A DNA stretch of 64,000 nt from Aminobacter aminovorans. Lineage in GTDB: Bacteria > Pseudomonadota > Alphaproteobacteria > Rhizobiales > Rhizobiaceae. Shown here one piece after another: positions 17,721 through 30,255 of the stretch (position 1 is its first letter; each line of letters opens with the position of its first letter). The DNA is taken from assembly GCF_900445235.1 (NCBI RefSeq), contig NZ_UFSM01000001.1, positions 3,053,501-3,117,500 on the forward strand. The letters are read 5' to 3'. The notes under the pieces are model-generated. The model did not search any database, had not been told where the DNA came from, and saw only the letters and a program-made list of their open reading frames with translations. A program made the translations under genes and the position numbers.

Positions 17721-18254
17721 ATGGTGACGATCTATCAAGGCAGGTCCGGCCTGTCGCGGCGTGAGCTGCTCAAGCGCGGCACAGCAGCCGGCGCGCTGCT
17801 CATCATCAGTGGCTCTGCCGTACTCAGCACCGGCGAGGCCTGGGGGCTCGAAAGCACGGCGCTGAAGCCCGAAACCGTGGCGACGCTGATCCAGATGGCG
17901 CGCGATGTCTATCCGCACGACCAGGTACCGGACAAGTTCTACGCCATTGCCATCAAGAGCCATGACGAGCTCGCCGGCAAGGATCCGGCCCACAAGGAGC
18001 TGATCGAGAAAGGCATCGCCGATCTCGACCAGAAGGCCGGCGCCGGCGGCTACACCGGCCTTGGATGGGAAGACCAGCGTGTCGCCGTCCTCCGGCAGAT
18101 CGAAAGCACCCCGTTCTTCCAGGCGGTCCGGGGCGGACTCGTCGTCGGCCTCTACAACCAGAAGGAGCTATGGCCGATCTTTGGCTATGAAGGCGAGTCC
18201 TACTCCAAGGGCGGATACATCGCGCGCGGCTTCGACGACATCGAGTGGCTCTGA
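17721..18254 (+). CDS. Tat-exported gluconate 2-dehydrogenase subunit 3-like protein
   Basis: Small subunit of a periplasmic GMC-type dehydrogenase. It has 177 residues with an N-terminal twin-arginine signal (LSRRELLKRG followed by a hydrophobic stretch ending near GEAWG). The mature part matches the gluconate dehydrogenase subunit 3/sorbitol dehydrogenase small-subunit type, including LIQMARDVYPHD and KELWPIFGYEGES. The signal would carry the folded flavoprotein partner across the membrane. It lies 49 nt upstream of that partner. Confidence 0.85.
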   Translation: MVTIYQGRSGLSRRELLKRGTAAGALLIISGSAVLSTGEAWGLESTALKPETVATLIQMARDVYPHDQVPDKFYAIAIKSHDELAGKDPAHKELIEKGIADLDQKAGAGGYTGLGWEDQRVAVLRQIESTPFFQAVRGGLVVGLYNQKELWPIFGYEGESYSKGGYIARGFDDIEWL

Positions 18255-18303
18255 CTGGCCCCAGTCGCGAACCCAGCCTTTTCAGCATTCCCGGGAGGAA
18301 AAC

Positions 18304-19875
18304 ATGCCTGCACCATATGGTCTCAACGACGACAGCGTCGTCGTCATCATCGGCTCCGGAGCCGGTGGCGGTACGCTCGGCAACGAACTCGCCCAGAAGG
18401 GCATCGACGTCGTCATTCTCGAAGCCGGCCCGCGCATCGAATATGAGGACTTCATCAACGACGAATGGGACTCCTTCGGCCAGCTCGCCTGGCTCGACAA
18501 TCGCACGACAGGCGGCGGATGGCGCGTGCACAAGGACTTTCCCAACCTGCCGGCCTGGATCGTCAAGGCGGTCGGCGGCACAACCACACACTGGGCCGGC
18601 GCATCGCTGCGCTTCCAGGAGCACGAGTTCAAGACGCTGACCAACTACGGCAAGGTCGAAGGCGCCAATCTGCTCGACTGGCCGATCACGCTGGCTGACC
18701 TCGATCCCTATTACGCCAAGGCCGAAGACAAGATGGGCGTGACCCGCACCAACGGCATCGAAGGCCTGCCCGGCAACAACAACTTCAAAGTGTTCAAGGC
18801 CGGCGCCGACAAGCTCGGCTACAAGGAGTGCCACACCGGGCGGATGGCCATCAATTCCGCCGACCGCGACGGCCGCATGGGCTGCCAGCAGACCGGCTTC
18901 TGCTTCCAGGGCTGCAAGTGGGGCGCCAAATGGTCCACGCTCTACACCGAAATCCCCAAGGGCGAGGCGACCGGCAAGCTGGAGGTCAGGCCAAACAGCC
19001 ACGTGCTCAAAATCGAGCACGACGACAGCGGCAAGGTGACGGCAGTGGTCTATGCCGACAAGGATGGCAGGCTGCAGAGCCAGAAGGCGCGCATCGTCTG
19101 CGTCGCCGGCAATTCGATCGAGAGCCCGCGGATCCTGCTCAACTCGGCATCGTCGAAATTCCCTGACGGCTTGGCCAACTCGTCAGGGCAGGTGGGCAAG
19201 AACTACATGCGCCACACTACCGGCTCGGTCTATGCGGTGTTCGACAAGCCGGTGCATTTTTGGCGGGGCACGACCATGGCCGGCATCGTCAGGGACGAGG
19301 CGAAGCACGATCCGTCACGCGGTTTCGTCGGCGGCTACGAGCTCGAAACGCTGGCGCTGGGACTGCCGTTCATGGCGGCGTTCCTCGATCCCGGCGGCTG
19401 GGGCCGTTCTTTCACCACGGCACTCGACCACTACGACAAGATGGCCGGCATGTGGATCGTCGGCGAGGATATGCCGCAGGAGCAGAATGCGGTGAAATTG
19501 CATGGCGAGCTCAAGGACAAACACGGCATGCCGATCCCCGACGTCTGGTTCACCGACCATCCCAACGACGTCGCCATGCGCAACCATGCCTATAAGCAGG
19601 GCATGGCAATGTATGATGCTGTCGGTGCAACCAGGACCTTCCCGACGCCGCCTTATCCCTCGACCCACAATCTCGGCACCAACCGCATGAGCGAGAAGGC
19701 GTCCGACGGCGTGGTCAACAAATGGGGACAGACGCACGACATCAAGAATCTGTTTGTCTCCGACGGCAGCCAGTTCACCACTGGTGCTGCCGAGAACCCG
19801 ACGCTGACGATCGTCACCCTGGCCATCCGCCAGGCCGACTACATCGCCGGACAGATGAGCGCGAAGAGCATCTGA
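18304..19875 (+). CDS. GMC-family FAD oxidoreductase (dehydrogenase large subunit)
   Basis: Flavin-dependent alcohol/polyol/sugar dehydrogenase. The ATG at 18304 follows GGGAGGAAAAC and gives 523 residues. It has the N-terminal FAD Rossmann motif (IIGSGAGGGTLGNELA), Glu at the end of the second strand (VILEAGP), the GMC signature region GGTTTHWAGAS, and the C-terminal FAD/active-site region with HNLGTNRM and NPTLTIVTLAIRQAD. It has no export signal of its own; the Tat subunit probably supplies it. A cytochrome c third subunit, usual in gluconate dehydrogenases, is not adjacent. Confidence 0.9.
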   Translation: MPAPYGLNDDSVVVIIGSGAGGGTLGNELAQKGIDVVILEAGPRIEYEDFINDEWDSFGQLAWLDNRTTGGGWRVHKDFPNLPAWIVKAVGGTTTHWAGASLRFQEHEFKTLTNYGKVEGANLLDWPITLADLDPYYAKAEDKMGVTRTNGIEGLPGNNNFKVFKAGADKLGYKECHTGRMAINSADRDGRMGCQQTGFCFQGCKWGAKWSTLYTEIPKGEATGKLEVRPNSHVLKIEHDDSGKVTAVVYADKDGRLQSQKARIVCVAGNSIESPRILLNSASSKFPDGLANSSGQVGKNYMRHTTGSVYAVFDKPVHFWRGTTMAGIVRDEAKHDPSRGFVGGYELETLALGLPFMAAFLDPGGWGRSFTTALDHYDKMAGMWIVGEDMPQEQNAVKLHGELKDKHGMPIPDVWFTDHPNDVAMRNHAYKQGMAMYDAVGATRTFPTPPYPSTHNLGTNRMSEKASDGVVNKWGQTHDIKNLFVSDGSQFTTGAAENPTLTIVTLAIRQADYIAGQMSAKSI

Positions 19876-19934
19876 CCGTTTGGCGGCATATCCTCCGCAG
19901 TCGTCGTCGATCTGCCGACGGCTGCCCCGCCAAA

Positions 19935-19967
19935 CAAAAAAGCCCCGGAGCGATCCGGGGCTTTTTC
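19935..19967. terminator. Bidirectional terminator between GMC gene and glnA
   Basis: Stem AGCCCCGGA / TCCGGGGCT with a GCGA tetraloop, flanked by six As and five Ts. It sits between convergent genes and can end both transcripts. Confidence 0.92.
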
Positions 19968-19984
19968 TTATTATTTTCCGGTGA

Positions 19985-21394
19985 TTACACCGAGTAATAC
20001 ATGTCGTATTCGACCGGGTGCGGGGTCATATCGTAGCGCATGACCTCGGCCATCTTGAGCTCGATGTACGAGTCGATCTGGTCGTCGTCGAAGACGCCGC
20101 CGGCCTTCAGGAAGCCGCGGTCCTTGTCGAGGCTCTGAAGCGCTTCGCGCAGCGAGCCGCAGACGGTCGGGATCTTCTTGAGCTCCTTGGCCGGCAGGTC
20201 GTAAAGATCCTTATCCATCGGCTGGCCGGGATGGATCTTGTTCTTGATGCCGTCGAGGCCGGCCATCAGCAGGGCCGCGAAAGCGAGATAGGGGTTCGCG
20301 CCCGGATCGGGGAAGCGGACTTCGACGCGCTTGGACTTCGGCGAATTGCCGAACGGAATGCGGCAGGAGGCCGAGCGGTTGCGCGCGGAATAGGCGAGCA
20401 GGACGGGGGCTTCATAGCCGGGGACCAGACGCTTGTAGGAGTTGGTCAGCGGGTTGGTGAAGGCGTTGATCGCCTTGGCGTGCTTGATGACGCCGCCGAT
20501 GAAATAGAGGCAGCTTTCCGACAGGCCGGCATATTCGTTGCCGGCGAAGGTCGGCTTGCCGCCCTTCCAGATCGACAGGTGGACGTGCATGCCCGAGCCG
20601 TTGTCGCCGAAGATCGGCTTCGGCATGAAGGTTGCTGTCTTGCCATAGGCGTTGGCGACCTGGTGCACGACATACTTGTAGATCAGCATCTTGTCGGCGT
20701 TGCGGACCAGCGTGTCGAACTTGACGCCGAGCTCGTGCTGGGCGGCAGCGACTTCGTGGTGGTGCTTTTCGACGCGCACGCCCATTTCGGTCAGCACGGT
20801 CAGCATTTCCGAACGCATGTCCTGGCAGCTGTCGATCGGCGGAACCGGGAAATAGCCGCCCTTGACGCGCGGACGGTGGCCGAGGTTGCCGGTCTCGTAG
20901 TCGGTGTCGTCGTTCGACGGCAGTTCGGTCGAGTCGAGCTTGAAGCCGGTGTTGTAGGGATCGGCCTTGTACTTGACGTCATCGAAGACGAAGAATTCAG
21001 CTTCCGGGCCGACATAGACAGTGTCGCCGATGCCTTCAGCCTTGAGGTAGGCCTCAGCCTTCTTGGCGATGCCGCGCGGGTCGCGGTTGTAGGCTTCGCC
21101 CGAAACCGGATCGAGAATGTCGCACAGGATGACCATGGTCGACTGGGCGAAGAACGGGTCCATGTGGACCGTGTCCAGGTCGGGCATCAGCACCATGTCG
21201 GATTCGTTGATGGCCTTCCAGCCGGCGATCGACGAACCGTCGAACATGACGCCGTCGGCGAACATCTCTTCCTCGACCTCGGCGATGTCCATGGTGACGT
21301 GCTGGAGCTTGCCCTTGGGGTCGGTGAAGCGCAGGTCAACGAACTTAACGTCGTTGTCCTTGATCTGCTTCATTACGTCTTTGGCTGTCGTCAT
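19985..21394 (-). CDS. glnA: Glutamine synthetase type I (GSI)
   Basis: Dodecameric GSI-beta glutamine synthetase. The ATG at 21394 ([10 protein letters not shown]) gives 469 residues, the standard length, after a GGAAAA-type ribosome site. Conserved motifs: [30 protein letters not shown], the ATP site with [10 protein letters not shown], and the adenylylation region DLYDLPAKE containing the modifiable Tyr. Activity is therefore likely controlled by GlnE adenylylation. It lies 49 nt behind glnB and is cotranscribed from the glnB promoter. Confidence 0.97.
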   Translation of the reverse strand: MTTAKDVMKQIKDNDVKFVDLRFTDPKGKLQHVTMDIAEVEEEMFADGVMFDGSSIAGWKAINESDMVLMPDLDTVHMDPFFAQSTMVILCDILDPVSGEAYNRDPRGIAKKAEAYLKAEGIGDTVYVGPEAEFFVFDDVKYKADPYNTGFKLDSTELPSNDDTDYETGNLGHRPRVKGGYFPVPPIDSCQDMRSEMLTVLTEMGVRVEKHHHEVAAAQHELGVKFDTLVRNADKMLIYKYVVHQVANAYGKTATFMPKPIFGDNGSGMHVHLSIWKGGKPTFAGNEYAGLSESCLYFIGGVIKHAKAINAFTNPLTNSYKRLVPGYEAPVLLAYSARNRSASCRIPFGNSPKSKRVEVRFPDPGANPYLAFAALLMAGLDGIKNKIHPGQPMDKDLYDLPAKELKKIPTVCGSLREALQSLDKDRGFLKAGGVFDDDQIDSYIELKMAEVMRYDMTPHPVEYDMYYSV

Positions 21395-21443
21395 GTGGGG
21401 TTTTCCTGTCTTGATGACGTTGAAACGAGAATTCTTTGCGAGG

Positions 21444-22067
<624 letters not shown>

Positions 22068-22094
22068 CTAACTCGGTAGGAGGATTCATCCGGG

Positions 22095-23603
22095 ATGACT
22101 GCCATGGCATTTGAACTGCTGACCCCCAGCGAGATGGCTGAGGCCGACAGGCTGACGATCGCCGCCGGGCCAGTCGACGGCATCGGCCTGATGCGGCGGG
22201 CGGGCGGCAGCGTTGCCGATGTGGTGCTCAAGCGGTTTCCCGGCGCGAAGGCTGTCCATATGCTGTGTGGGCCGGGCAATAATGGCGGCGACGGTTATGT
22301 CGCGGCGCGCCTGCTTGCCGAAAGCGGCGTTGCCGTCAGGCTATTCGCGACCGCTGCGCCGCGCAGCGGAGGCGATGCGGCGCTGGCTGCTGCCGAATGT
22401 TCCGTCATGGTGGAGCCGTTGGCTGCCTTCGCTCCCGAGTCGGGCGTGATTGTCGTCGATGCGCTTTATGGCGCCGGTCTTTCCAAGCCGCTCGACGGTG
22501 AGGTGGTCGAGGCGATAGCACGGACGAATTCGGCCGTTGTTCCGGTGATTGCGGTCGATCTACCCTCCGGCGTGTCGGGTGCTTCCGGCGAGATTATGGG
22601 CAGTGCCTTCCAGGCGACGGTGACCGTGACTTTTGCCCGCAAGAAGCCGGGGCACCTGCTCTATCCCGGGCGCGCACAGTGCGGCGAGGTGGTGGTTGCC
22701 GATATCGGCATTGCCGCGGCCATAGTTGGCGCTACGTCCGTGCGCTGCTTCGAAAACGATCCGGCATGGTGGCGGCCGCGTTTTCCGTCGCCGCCGAACG
22801 ACGCTCACAAATATAGCCGCGGCCATGTCGGTGTCTTTTCCGGTGGTCCGTCGGCCACCGGTGCTGCACGACTGTCGGCGATGGCAGCAGCACGGGCAGG
22901 GGCGGGTGCGGTGACGGTGTTGTCACCTGGAGCGGCACTGGCTGCCAATGCGGCGCACCTGACCTCAATCATCCTGAGGCGTTCCGATACGCTTCAGGAT
23001 GCGCTGGCCTTCCTCGGTGCACGCAAGCCCGAGGTGCTGGTTTATGGCCCGGGCCTTGGATCCGAGCCCGAAATCGGGCGTTTTGCGCTGGAGCTGATGT
23101 CCGTTGCCGAGGGCCGTTTCGGCGCGCTTGTGCTCGATGCCGACGGCATTACCTCGCTTTCGCATCGCCGCGCCGCGTTCTTCGAGGCACGAAAGCGCCC
23201 GAATGCGCCAGCGCTTGTGCTGACACCGCATCATGGCGAGTTCGGCCGGCTGTTTCCCGAGATCGCCGCCGATGCGTCGCTGTCCAAGCTCGAGCGGGCG
23301 CGGGCGGCGGCGGCCAAGGCCAATGCCATCATCATCTACAAGGGCCCCGACACGGTGATTGCAGTGCCCGACGGGCGTGCTGCGATCAATGCCAACGGGA
23401 CGCCGCTTCTGGCCACCGCCGGGTCGGGTGATGTGCTGTCCGGCATCGTTGCCGCCCTTCTGGCGCAACGGATGCCGGCTTTCGAGGCGGCCTGCGCCGC
23501 CGTCTGGATGCACGCCGAGGCGGCACAGCGATTCGGGCCCGGCCTGATCGCCGAGGACCTGCCGCTGGCGCTGAGGGAGGTGGTGGCGCGGTTGAGTGGG
23601 TGA
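22095..23603 (+). CDS. nnr: Bifunctional NAD(P)H-hydrate epimerase/dehydratase
   Basis: Repairs damaged NADHX and NADPHX. It has 502 residues. The N-terminal YjeF_N epimerase domain (about residues 1-215) has the signature GPGNNGGDGYVAARLL; the C-terminal dehydratase, a ribokinase-like fold, has GHVGVFSGGPSATGA, TPHHGEFGRL, YKGPDTV and the anion-hole motif AGSGDVLSGI. The start follows TAGGAGG at 22076-22082; a second ATG at 22104 is possible. It is divergent from glnB and shares its 312-nt upstream region. Confidence 0.94.
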   Translation: MTAMAFELLTPSEMAEADRLTIAAGPVDGIGLMRRAGGSVADVVLKRFPGAKAVHMLCGPGNNGGDGYVAARLLAESGVAVRLFATAAPRSGGDAALAAAECSVMVEPLAAFAPESGVIVVDALYGAGLSKPLDGEVVEAIARTNSAVVPVIAVDLPSGVSGASGEIMGSAFQATVTVTFARKKPGHLLYPGRAQCGEVVVADIGIAAAIVGATSVRCFENDPAWWRPRFPSPPNDAHKYSRGHVGVFSGGPSATGAARLSAMAAARAGAGAVTVLSPGAALAANAAHLTSIILRRSDTLQDALAFLGARKPEVLVYGPGLGSEPEIGRFALELMSVAEGRFGALVLDADGITSLSHRRAAFFEARKRPNAPALVLTPHHGEFGRLFPEIAADASLSKLERARAAAAKANAIIIYKGPDTVIAVPDGRAAINANGTPLLATAGSGDVLSGIVAALLAQRMPAFEAACAAVWMHAEAAQRFGPGLIAEDLPLALREVVARLSG

Positions 23604-23731
23604 GGGTGCGCGCTGCTCCGCGTTGGGCGTGGGCAATCGGGCCGGACCGTCCACGCGGATTGGGTGACGGGTGGTGACAACGGACTAGGTCAGTTTGGCA
23701 GGTGTCGAGCGAAGCAATCCTTTGCTTCACG

Positions 23732-23926
23732 TTCCTTCACACCCCCCTCTGGCCTGCCGGCCATCTCCCCCGCAAGGGTGGAGATCAGTCGCGTCGCCGG
23801 CGGCGCCCATGCTGAGATGTCCCAATGTTCAACCAACTGGCATGGCGATTGACTGCGAGGTCAATGACGGCCTGATCTCCCCTTTGCGGGGGGAGATGGC
23901 CGGCAGGCGAGAGGGCGTGGGAAGGA
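23732..23926. repeat. Large imperfect inverted repeat element
   Basis: Left arm at 23732-23788 and right arm at 23872-23926 are reverse complements with a few mismatches, separated by about 83 nt. The shared core is GCCTGCCGGCCATCTCCCC. Such palindromic intergenic units are dispersed in Mesorhizobium-type genomes; that comparison is from memory. A 7-bp hairpin (GAAGCAA/TTGCTTC, 23711-23728) precedes it. It fills most of the 382-nt gap between nnr and the SDR gene. Confidence 0.85.
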
Positions 23927-23985
23927 TCGCGACAAAGGTGAAATGCTCTCAACGCTCCGTAGGCAGAGTGGTGGAGAGGACGTGC

Positions 23986-24774
23986 TCAGGCGTTGGTGCC
24001 GCCGTCGATGGTCAGCGCTGCACCCGTGACGAAGCGGGATTGCGGGCCGGCGAGCCAGGTTACAAGACCGGCGATGTCGTCGGGCGAGCCGAATTGCGGG
24101 ATGGCCATCAGGCTGCGCTGGTAGTCGGCGACGTCACCCTCGGCGGGGTTCATGTCGGTTTCGGTCGAGCCGGGATGGACGACATTGACGGTGATGCCGC
24201 GCGGGCCGAGGTCGCGCGCGAGGCCCTTGGTCAGGCCGACAAGCGCTGCCTTGCTGGCCGAATAGAGGGCAATGCCTTCGAAGGGCACGCGGTCGGCGAG
24301 GTTGCTGCCGATCGAGATGATACGGCCGCCGTCATGCATGACGCCAGCCGCTGCCTTCGAGGCGATGAAGGGGGCGCGGAAATTGACCGACATCACTTCG
24401 TCGAGCTGTTCCAGCGAGACCGTATCGATGGGGCCGTGGTGCCAGATGCCGGCGCTGTTGACCAGGATGTCGAGACGCCCGAACGCCGCGATGGTGGCAG
24501 TCACCGCTGCTTCGACGGCTGCGGCATCGGCATTGTCGGCCTGGATCGCCAGGCCCCGCCGCCCAACGGCTTCGACCTGCCCGACGACGGCTTCGGCCTT
24601 TTCCGCAGAGCGGACATAGGTCAGGGCGACGTCGGCGCCTGAGGTGGCGAGCTGGACGGCAATGGCAGCACCGATGCCACGGCTGCCGCCGGTCACCAGG
24701 GCGACCTTGCCTGCCAGTTCCAGTCCGGACAATTTGAGCCCGGAGTGTCGTTTCGTACCGCTGGGGGAGGACAT
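23986..24774 (-). CDS. SDR-family oxidoreductase
   Basis: Classical short-chain dehydrogenase/reductase, 262 residues, NAD(P)-dependent. The cofactor motif is TGGSRGIG, followed by NSAG, catalytic Ser in ISIGSN, and the YSASK active-site Tyr/Lys pair. The end has GPQSRFVTGAALTIDGG as in FabG-like enzymes. Substrate unknown. It is divergent from the TetR gene, with 96 nt between starts, and is very likely that regulator's target. Many homologues pair with TetR regulators in this way. Confidence 0.9.
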   Translation of the reverse strand: MSSPSGTKRHSGLKLSGLELAGKVALVTGGSRGIGAAIAVQLATSGADVALTYVRSAEKAEAVVGQVEAVGRRGLAIQADNADAAAVEAAVTATIAAFGRLDILVNSAGIWHHGPIDTVSLEQLDEVMSVNFRAPFIASKAAAGVMHDGGRIISIGSNLADRVPFEGIALYSASKAALVGLTKGLARDLGPRGITVNVVHPGSTETDMNPAEGDVADYQRSLMAIPQFGSPDDIAGLVTWLAGPQSRFVTGAALTIDGGTNA

Positions 24775-24786
24775 GGCTTATCTTTC

Positions 24787-24802
24787 TGTATTGAACGATA
24801 CA
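24787..24802. promoter_or_regulatory. Candidate TetR operator
   Basis: TGTAT, six bases, ATACA: a perfect 5-bp inverted repeat in the gap between the SDR and TetR genes. A similar half (TGTATCGATCATA) lies at 24843-24855, beside the TetR start. Both would block divergent transcription. Inferred from position and symmetry only. Confidence 0.5.
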
Positions 24803-24870
24803 AAATACATGGCAGCCTTGCCTGGGGGCGTCAAGGGCAATATGTATCGATCATAACAGAAGGGTTTCAG

Positions 24871-25497
24871 ATGTCTCGGAAGGGTCGTCCGCGCAGCTTC
24901 GACCGCGATTCCGCCTTGCGGCAGGCGATGCGGGTGTTCTGGAAAAAGGGTTATGACGGGGCGTCGCTGGCGGAGCTGACGACGGCGATGGGCATCAACT
25001 CGCCCAGCCTCTATGCCGCCTTTGGCAGCAAGGAGGCATTGTTTCGCGAGGCAGTCGATCTCTACGGCGCGACCGAAGGTTTCGAGATCTGGGGCGCCTT
25101 CGAGCGACCCGTCAGCGTCAAGGAGGCGATCGCTGGTTTCCTGCGCGCTTCGGCACGCGCTTTCAGCGAACCGGGTGACCCCAGGGGCTGCCTGATCGTG
25201 CTGGGTGCGCTCAATGTCAGCGAAACCAATGTCGAGGTGTTCCGCGATCTCAGTGAACGCCGCATGTCGAGCGCGCGCGATATGGCTGGCCGGTTGAAAC
25301 AGGCCGTCGCCGAGGGGGAGCTGCCTGAATCTGCCGATTGCGACGCCATCGCTGCGTTCTACCTCGCCGTTCAGCAAGGCATGTCGGTGCAGGCACGCGA
25401 CGGTGCCTCGCGTGAGGCGCTGCTGGCGGTAGCCGACGGGGCGATAGCTGCGTGGGGGGCGCTGACGGCAGGCGCCGAACGCGGCGCCCGTACCTGA
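24871..25497 (+). CDS. TetR/AcrR-family transcriptional regulator
   Basis: Repressor of 208 residues. The ATG at 24871 begins MSRKGRPRSFDRD, the usual start before the helix-turn-helix (residues 12-58: ALRQAMRVFWKKGYDGASLAEL... GINSPSLYAAFGSKEALF). The C-terminal part fits the TetR_C ligand domain found in YxaF/LmrA-like regulators. It is divergent from the SDR gene and probably represses it and itself; the inducing ligand is unknown. Confidence 0.9.
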   Translation: MSRKGRPRSFDRDSALRQAMRVFWKKGYDGASLAELTTAMGINSPSLYAAFGSKEALFREAVDLYGATEGFEIWGAFERPVSVKEAIAGFLRASARAFSEPGDPRGCLIVLGALNVSETNVEVFRDLSERRMSSARDMAGRLKQAVAEGELPESADCDAIAAFYLAVQQGMSVQARDGASREALLAVADGAIAAWGALTAGAERGART

Positions 25498-25510
25498 CAG
25501 GCCTTCTTGC

Positions 25511-25554
25511 GCAATTCCGGGCAGAAAACCGCGGCACGGTTTTCCTGAAATTGC
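25511..25554. repeat. Short palindromic intergenic unit, copy 1
   Basis: GCAATTCCGGGCAGAAAACCG, 5-nt loop, CGGTTTTCCTGAAATTGC: an imperfect stem of about 18 bp between convergent TetR and DUF72 genes. A related copy lies at 49691-49736. It could serve as a terminator and looks like a dispersed repeat. Confidence 0.75.
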
Positions 25555-26355
25555 TTACCCGTTGATCCTGTTCATGAAGGCCATGGCGCCGAAGGGCGCG
25601 CGGACCTTGCCCTCGGTGATGAAGTAGACGAACACGTCGCGCGGTTTGGCCGGTGCTTCAGCGGCGGGATCGGCGCGGGGCAGGTCGGCGGGAGTGCCGC
25701 CGGCAGCCCAGACCTTGGCGCGCTCGGCCCACGCATCAAGTGCCTCCGACGTGTAGCAATCGTGATTGTCGTCGCTGCCGGTCTGCAGCCGCGCATAGAC
25801 AAAATCGCCGGTGATGTCGGCGATTGCGGGATATTTGGCGTGGTCGGCATAAACGATGGCGACGTCATGCTTCCGGGCCAGCGCAGCGAACTCGGGCACG
25901 ATGAAGGAATCGTGGCGCACCTCGACCGCGTGGCGCAGTTCCACGCCATCCTGCTTTTCAGGCAAAAGCCTGAGGAAGGCGCCGAAGTCGGCTTCGTCGA
26001 ATTTCTTGGTCGGCGCAAACTGCCACAGGATCGGGCCGAGCTTGTCGCCAAGTGCGGCAACGCCCGAGCCGAGAAACCGCATCATCGATTCGCCGGCCTC
26101 ACCAAGCACGCGGCGGTTGGTGACGAAGCGGTTGCCCTTGAGCGCGTAGACGAAACCATCAGGGGCCTCGCTGGCCCATTTCAGAAAGGTCGGTTCCTTG
26201 AAGGATGAATAATAGGTACCGTTGACCTCGATCGTCGGCACGTGGCTGCTGGCGAATTGCAGCTGCTTCGCCTTGGACAACTTTTCCGGGTAGAACGTGC
26301 CTTCCCAGGGCTCAAACGTCCAGCCGCCCATGCCTGCCCGGATGTTTCCACTCAT
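25555..26355 (-). CDS. DUF72 family protein (YecE-like)
   Basis: Cytoplasmic TIM-barrel-like protein of unknown function, 266 residues. The family signature is visible: the start GNIRAGMGGWTFEPW, YPEKLSK, the central IEVNGTYYSS with FKEPTFLKWASEAP, FVYALKGNR, LGPILWQFAP, EVRHDSF and the C-terminal VYFITEGK. These correspond to the conserved DUF72 blocks. No operon partner is evident; it is convergent with the TetR gene. Confidence 0.9.
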   Translation of the reverse strand: MSGNIRAGMGGWTFEPWEGTFYPEKLSKAKQLQFASSHVPTIEVNGTYYSSFKEPTFLKWASEAPDGFVYALKGNRFVTNRRVLGEAGESMMRFLGSGVAALGDKLGPILWQFAPTKKFDEADFGAFLRLLPEKQDGVELRHAVEVRHDSFIVPEFAALARKHDVAIVYADHAKYPAIADITGDFVYARLQTGSDDNHDCYTSEALDAWAERAKVWAAGGTPADLPRADPAAEAPAKPRDVFVYFITEGKVRAPFGAMAFMNRING

Positions 26356-26572
26356 CGACCTATCCCTTCTCAGTCACTGCGGTCACTTCTAGCCGAAGGT
26401 AGAGGAGCGTCAAAGCCGCGAACGATGTCTTGGGCAAGCATCCTGACAGCAACTTCCGCGAAGGCCGATGCCGGCAGGCAATACATCGCGCGGAGCCGGT
26501 AAGAGATTTTACTGTTTGTTGGAGGATAGCCGCCTGGCGAAGGTCATACAAACACAAACATTCGTGGACTTC

Positions 26573-26850
26573 ATGTCGAAGATCCCAGGGACGCGGGCGG
26601 CTTCGCCCTCCGGGATGGTGCGGATGGGCATGATCGCCCTGGCCGGGGCGACCATCGTTTCGCTCATCGCCTACGATTTCGCCGACAACGACCGAGACCT
26701 GCTGGCAAAGGACCGTGTCGAGTGGACGCTGTTCGGGCTGATCAGGCCAATCGTTGCCCTGATCTCTGCCTGCCTGGTCGCGGTGTCTTCCTGGCCTATG
26801 TGTGGCTGCTGCGCCGGCAGCACGAGGCGAGCTCGGTGGCAGCCACGTAA
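26573..26850 (+). pseudogene. Small two-helix membrane protein with apparent frameshift
   Basis: An unrecognised gene. From ATG 26573 the frame codes MSKIPGTRAASPSGM, a first hydrophobic helix (GMIALAGATIVSLIAYDF), a polar loop, then a second helix beginning LFGLIRPIVALISACLVAV. At about 26780-26785 the hydrophobic sequence continues in another frame (FLAYVWLLRRQHEASS) and ends at TAA 26848-26850. A 1-nt deletion explains this. Without the shift, translation runs to 26974 with non-membrane sequence, antisense to the next gene. The start has no strong ribosome site, so a functional protein is uncertain. Confidence 0.5.
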
Positions 26851-26874
26851 GATAGCCTGCCAATTTGTCGGGCG

Positions 26875-27324
26875 TCAGACTGGATGCGTTGCGGTCAATG
26901 GTGTTCGTTCGACGGGGCATGCTTCGAAATCAAAGCGTACCCTTGCCGCCGCGATGCGGCCGGCCACGCCATAGGATGCGTCCCACTCAACGCGAAACTC
27001 GTCGCCAGACCGCACGACCACGAGATCTCCGATAATGCCCGGCAGATGAAAGTCGGACAGCGAGATTTCGCTGATGGATTCGAGTGTGAGTGTCACGACA
27101 ACATGACGATCAAGGATAAAATAGCCCTGGTCATCAACCTGAGCGGTCATCCGAAACGCTCGGATCTTCAGCTGTCCGGACCGGCTGGAGGACAAGTCGA
27201 TGTCGAACATTTCGGCATCGTGAAAATGTGGCACGAAGCCAAACCAATCGATTAGCTCGCGGGCGCCTGGAATCTCCGCGAATGCCTCGCGTCGCGCGTG
27301 TTCATGTGGCTCGTTCGTTGCCAC
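26875..27324 (-). CDS. Hypothetical protein, Imm50-like
   Basis: 149-residue soluble protein with beta-rich character. It contains WFGFVPHFHDAEMFDIDL near residue 27, reminiscent of the Imm50 immunity family, whose members have a WFG...FHDAE-type motif, followed by alternating strands (VVVTLTLESISEISLSDF). No polymorphic toxin gene is nearby, so an immunity role is not supported by context. The family assignment is from memory. It begins 9 nt downstream of the uvrA stop on the same strand, so it may be read with uvrA. Confidence 0.6.
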   Translation of the reverse strand: MATNEPHEHARREAFAEIPGARELIDWFGFVPHFHDAEMFDIDLSSSRSGQLKIRAFRMTAQVDDQGYFILDRHVVVTLTLESISEISLSDFHLPGIIGDLVVVRSGDEFRVEWDASYGVAGRIAAARVRFDFEACPVERTPLTATHPV

Positions 27325-27333
27325 GGCGGCGGA

Positions 27334-30255
<2,922 letters not shown>

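Noticed and set aside
26875..27324. Toxin-immunity pair based on the Imm50-like protein
   Set aside because: No polymorphic toxin, secretion gene or effector is adjacent; the neighbour is uvrA.
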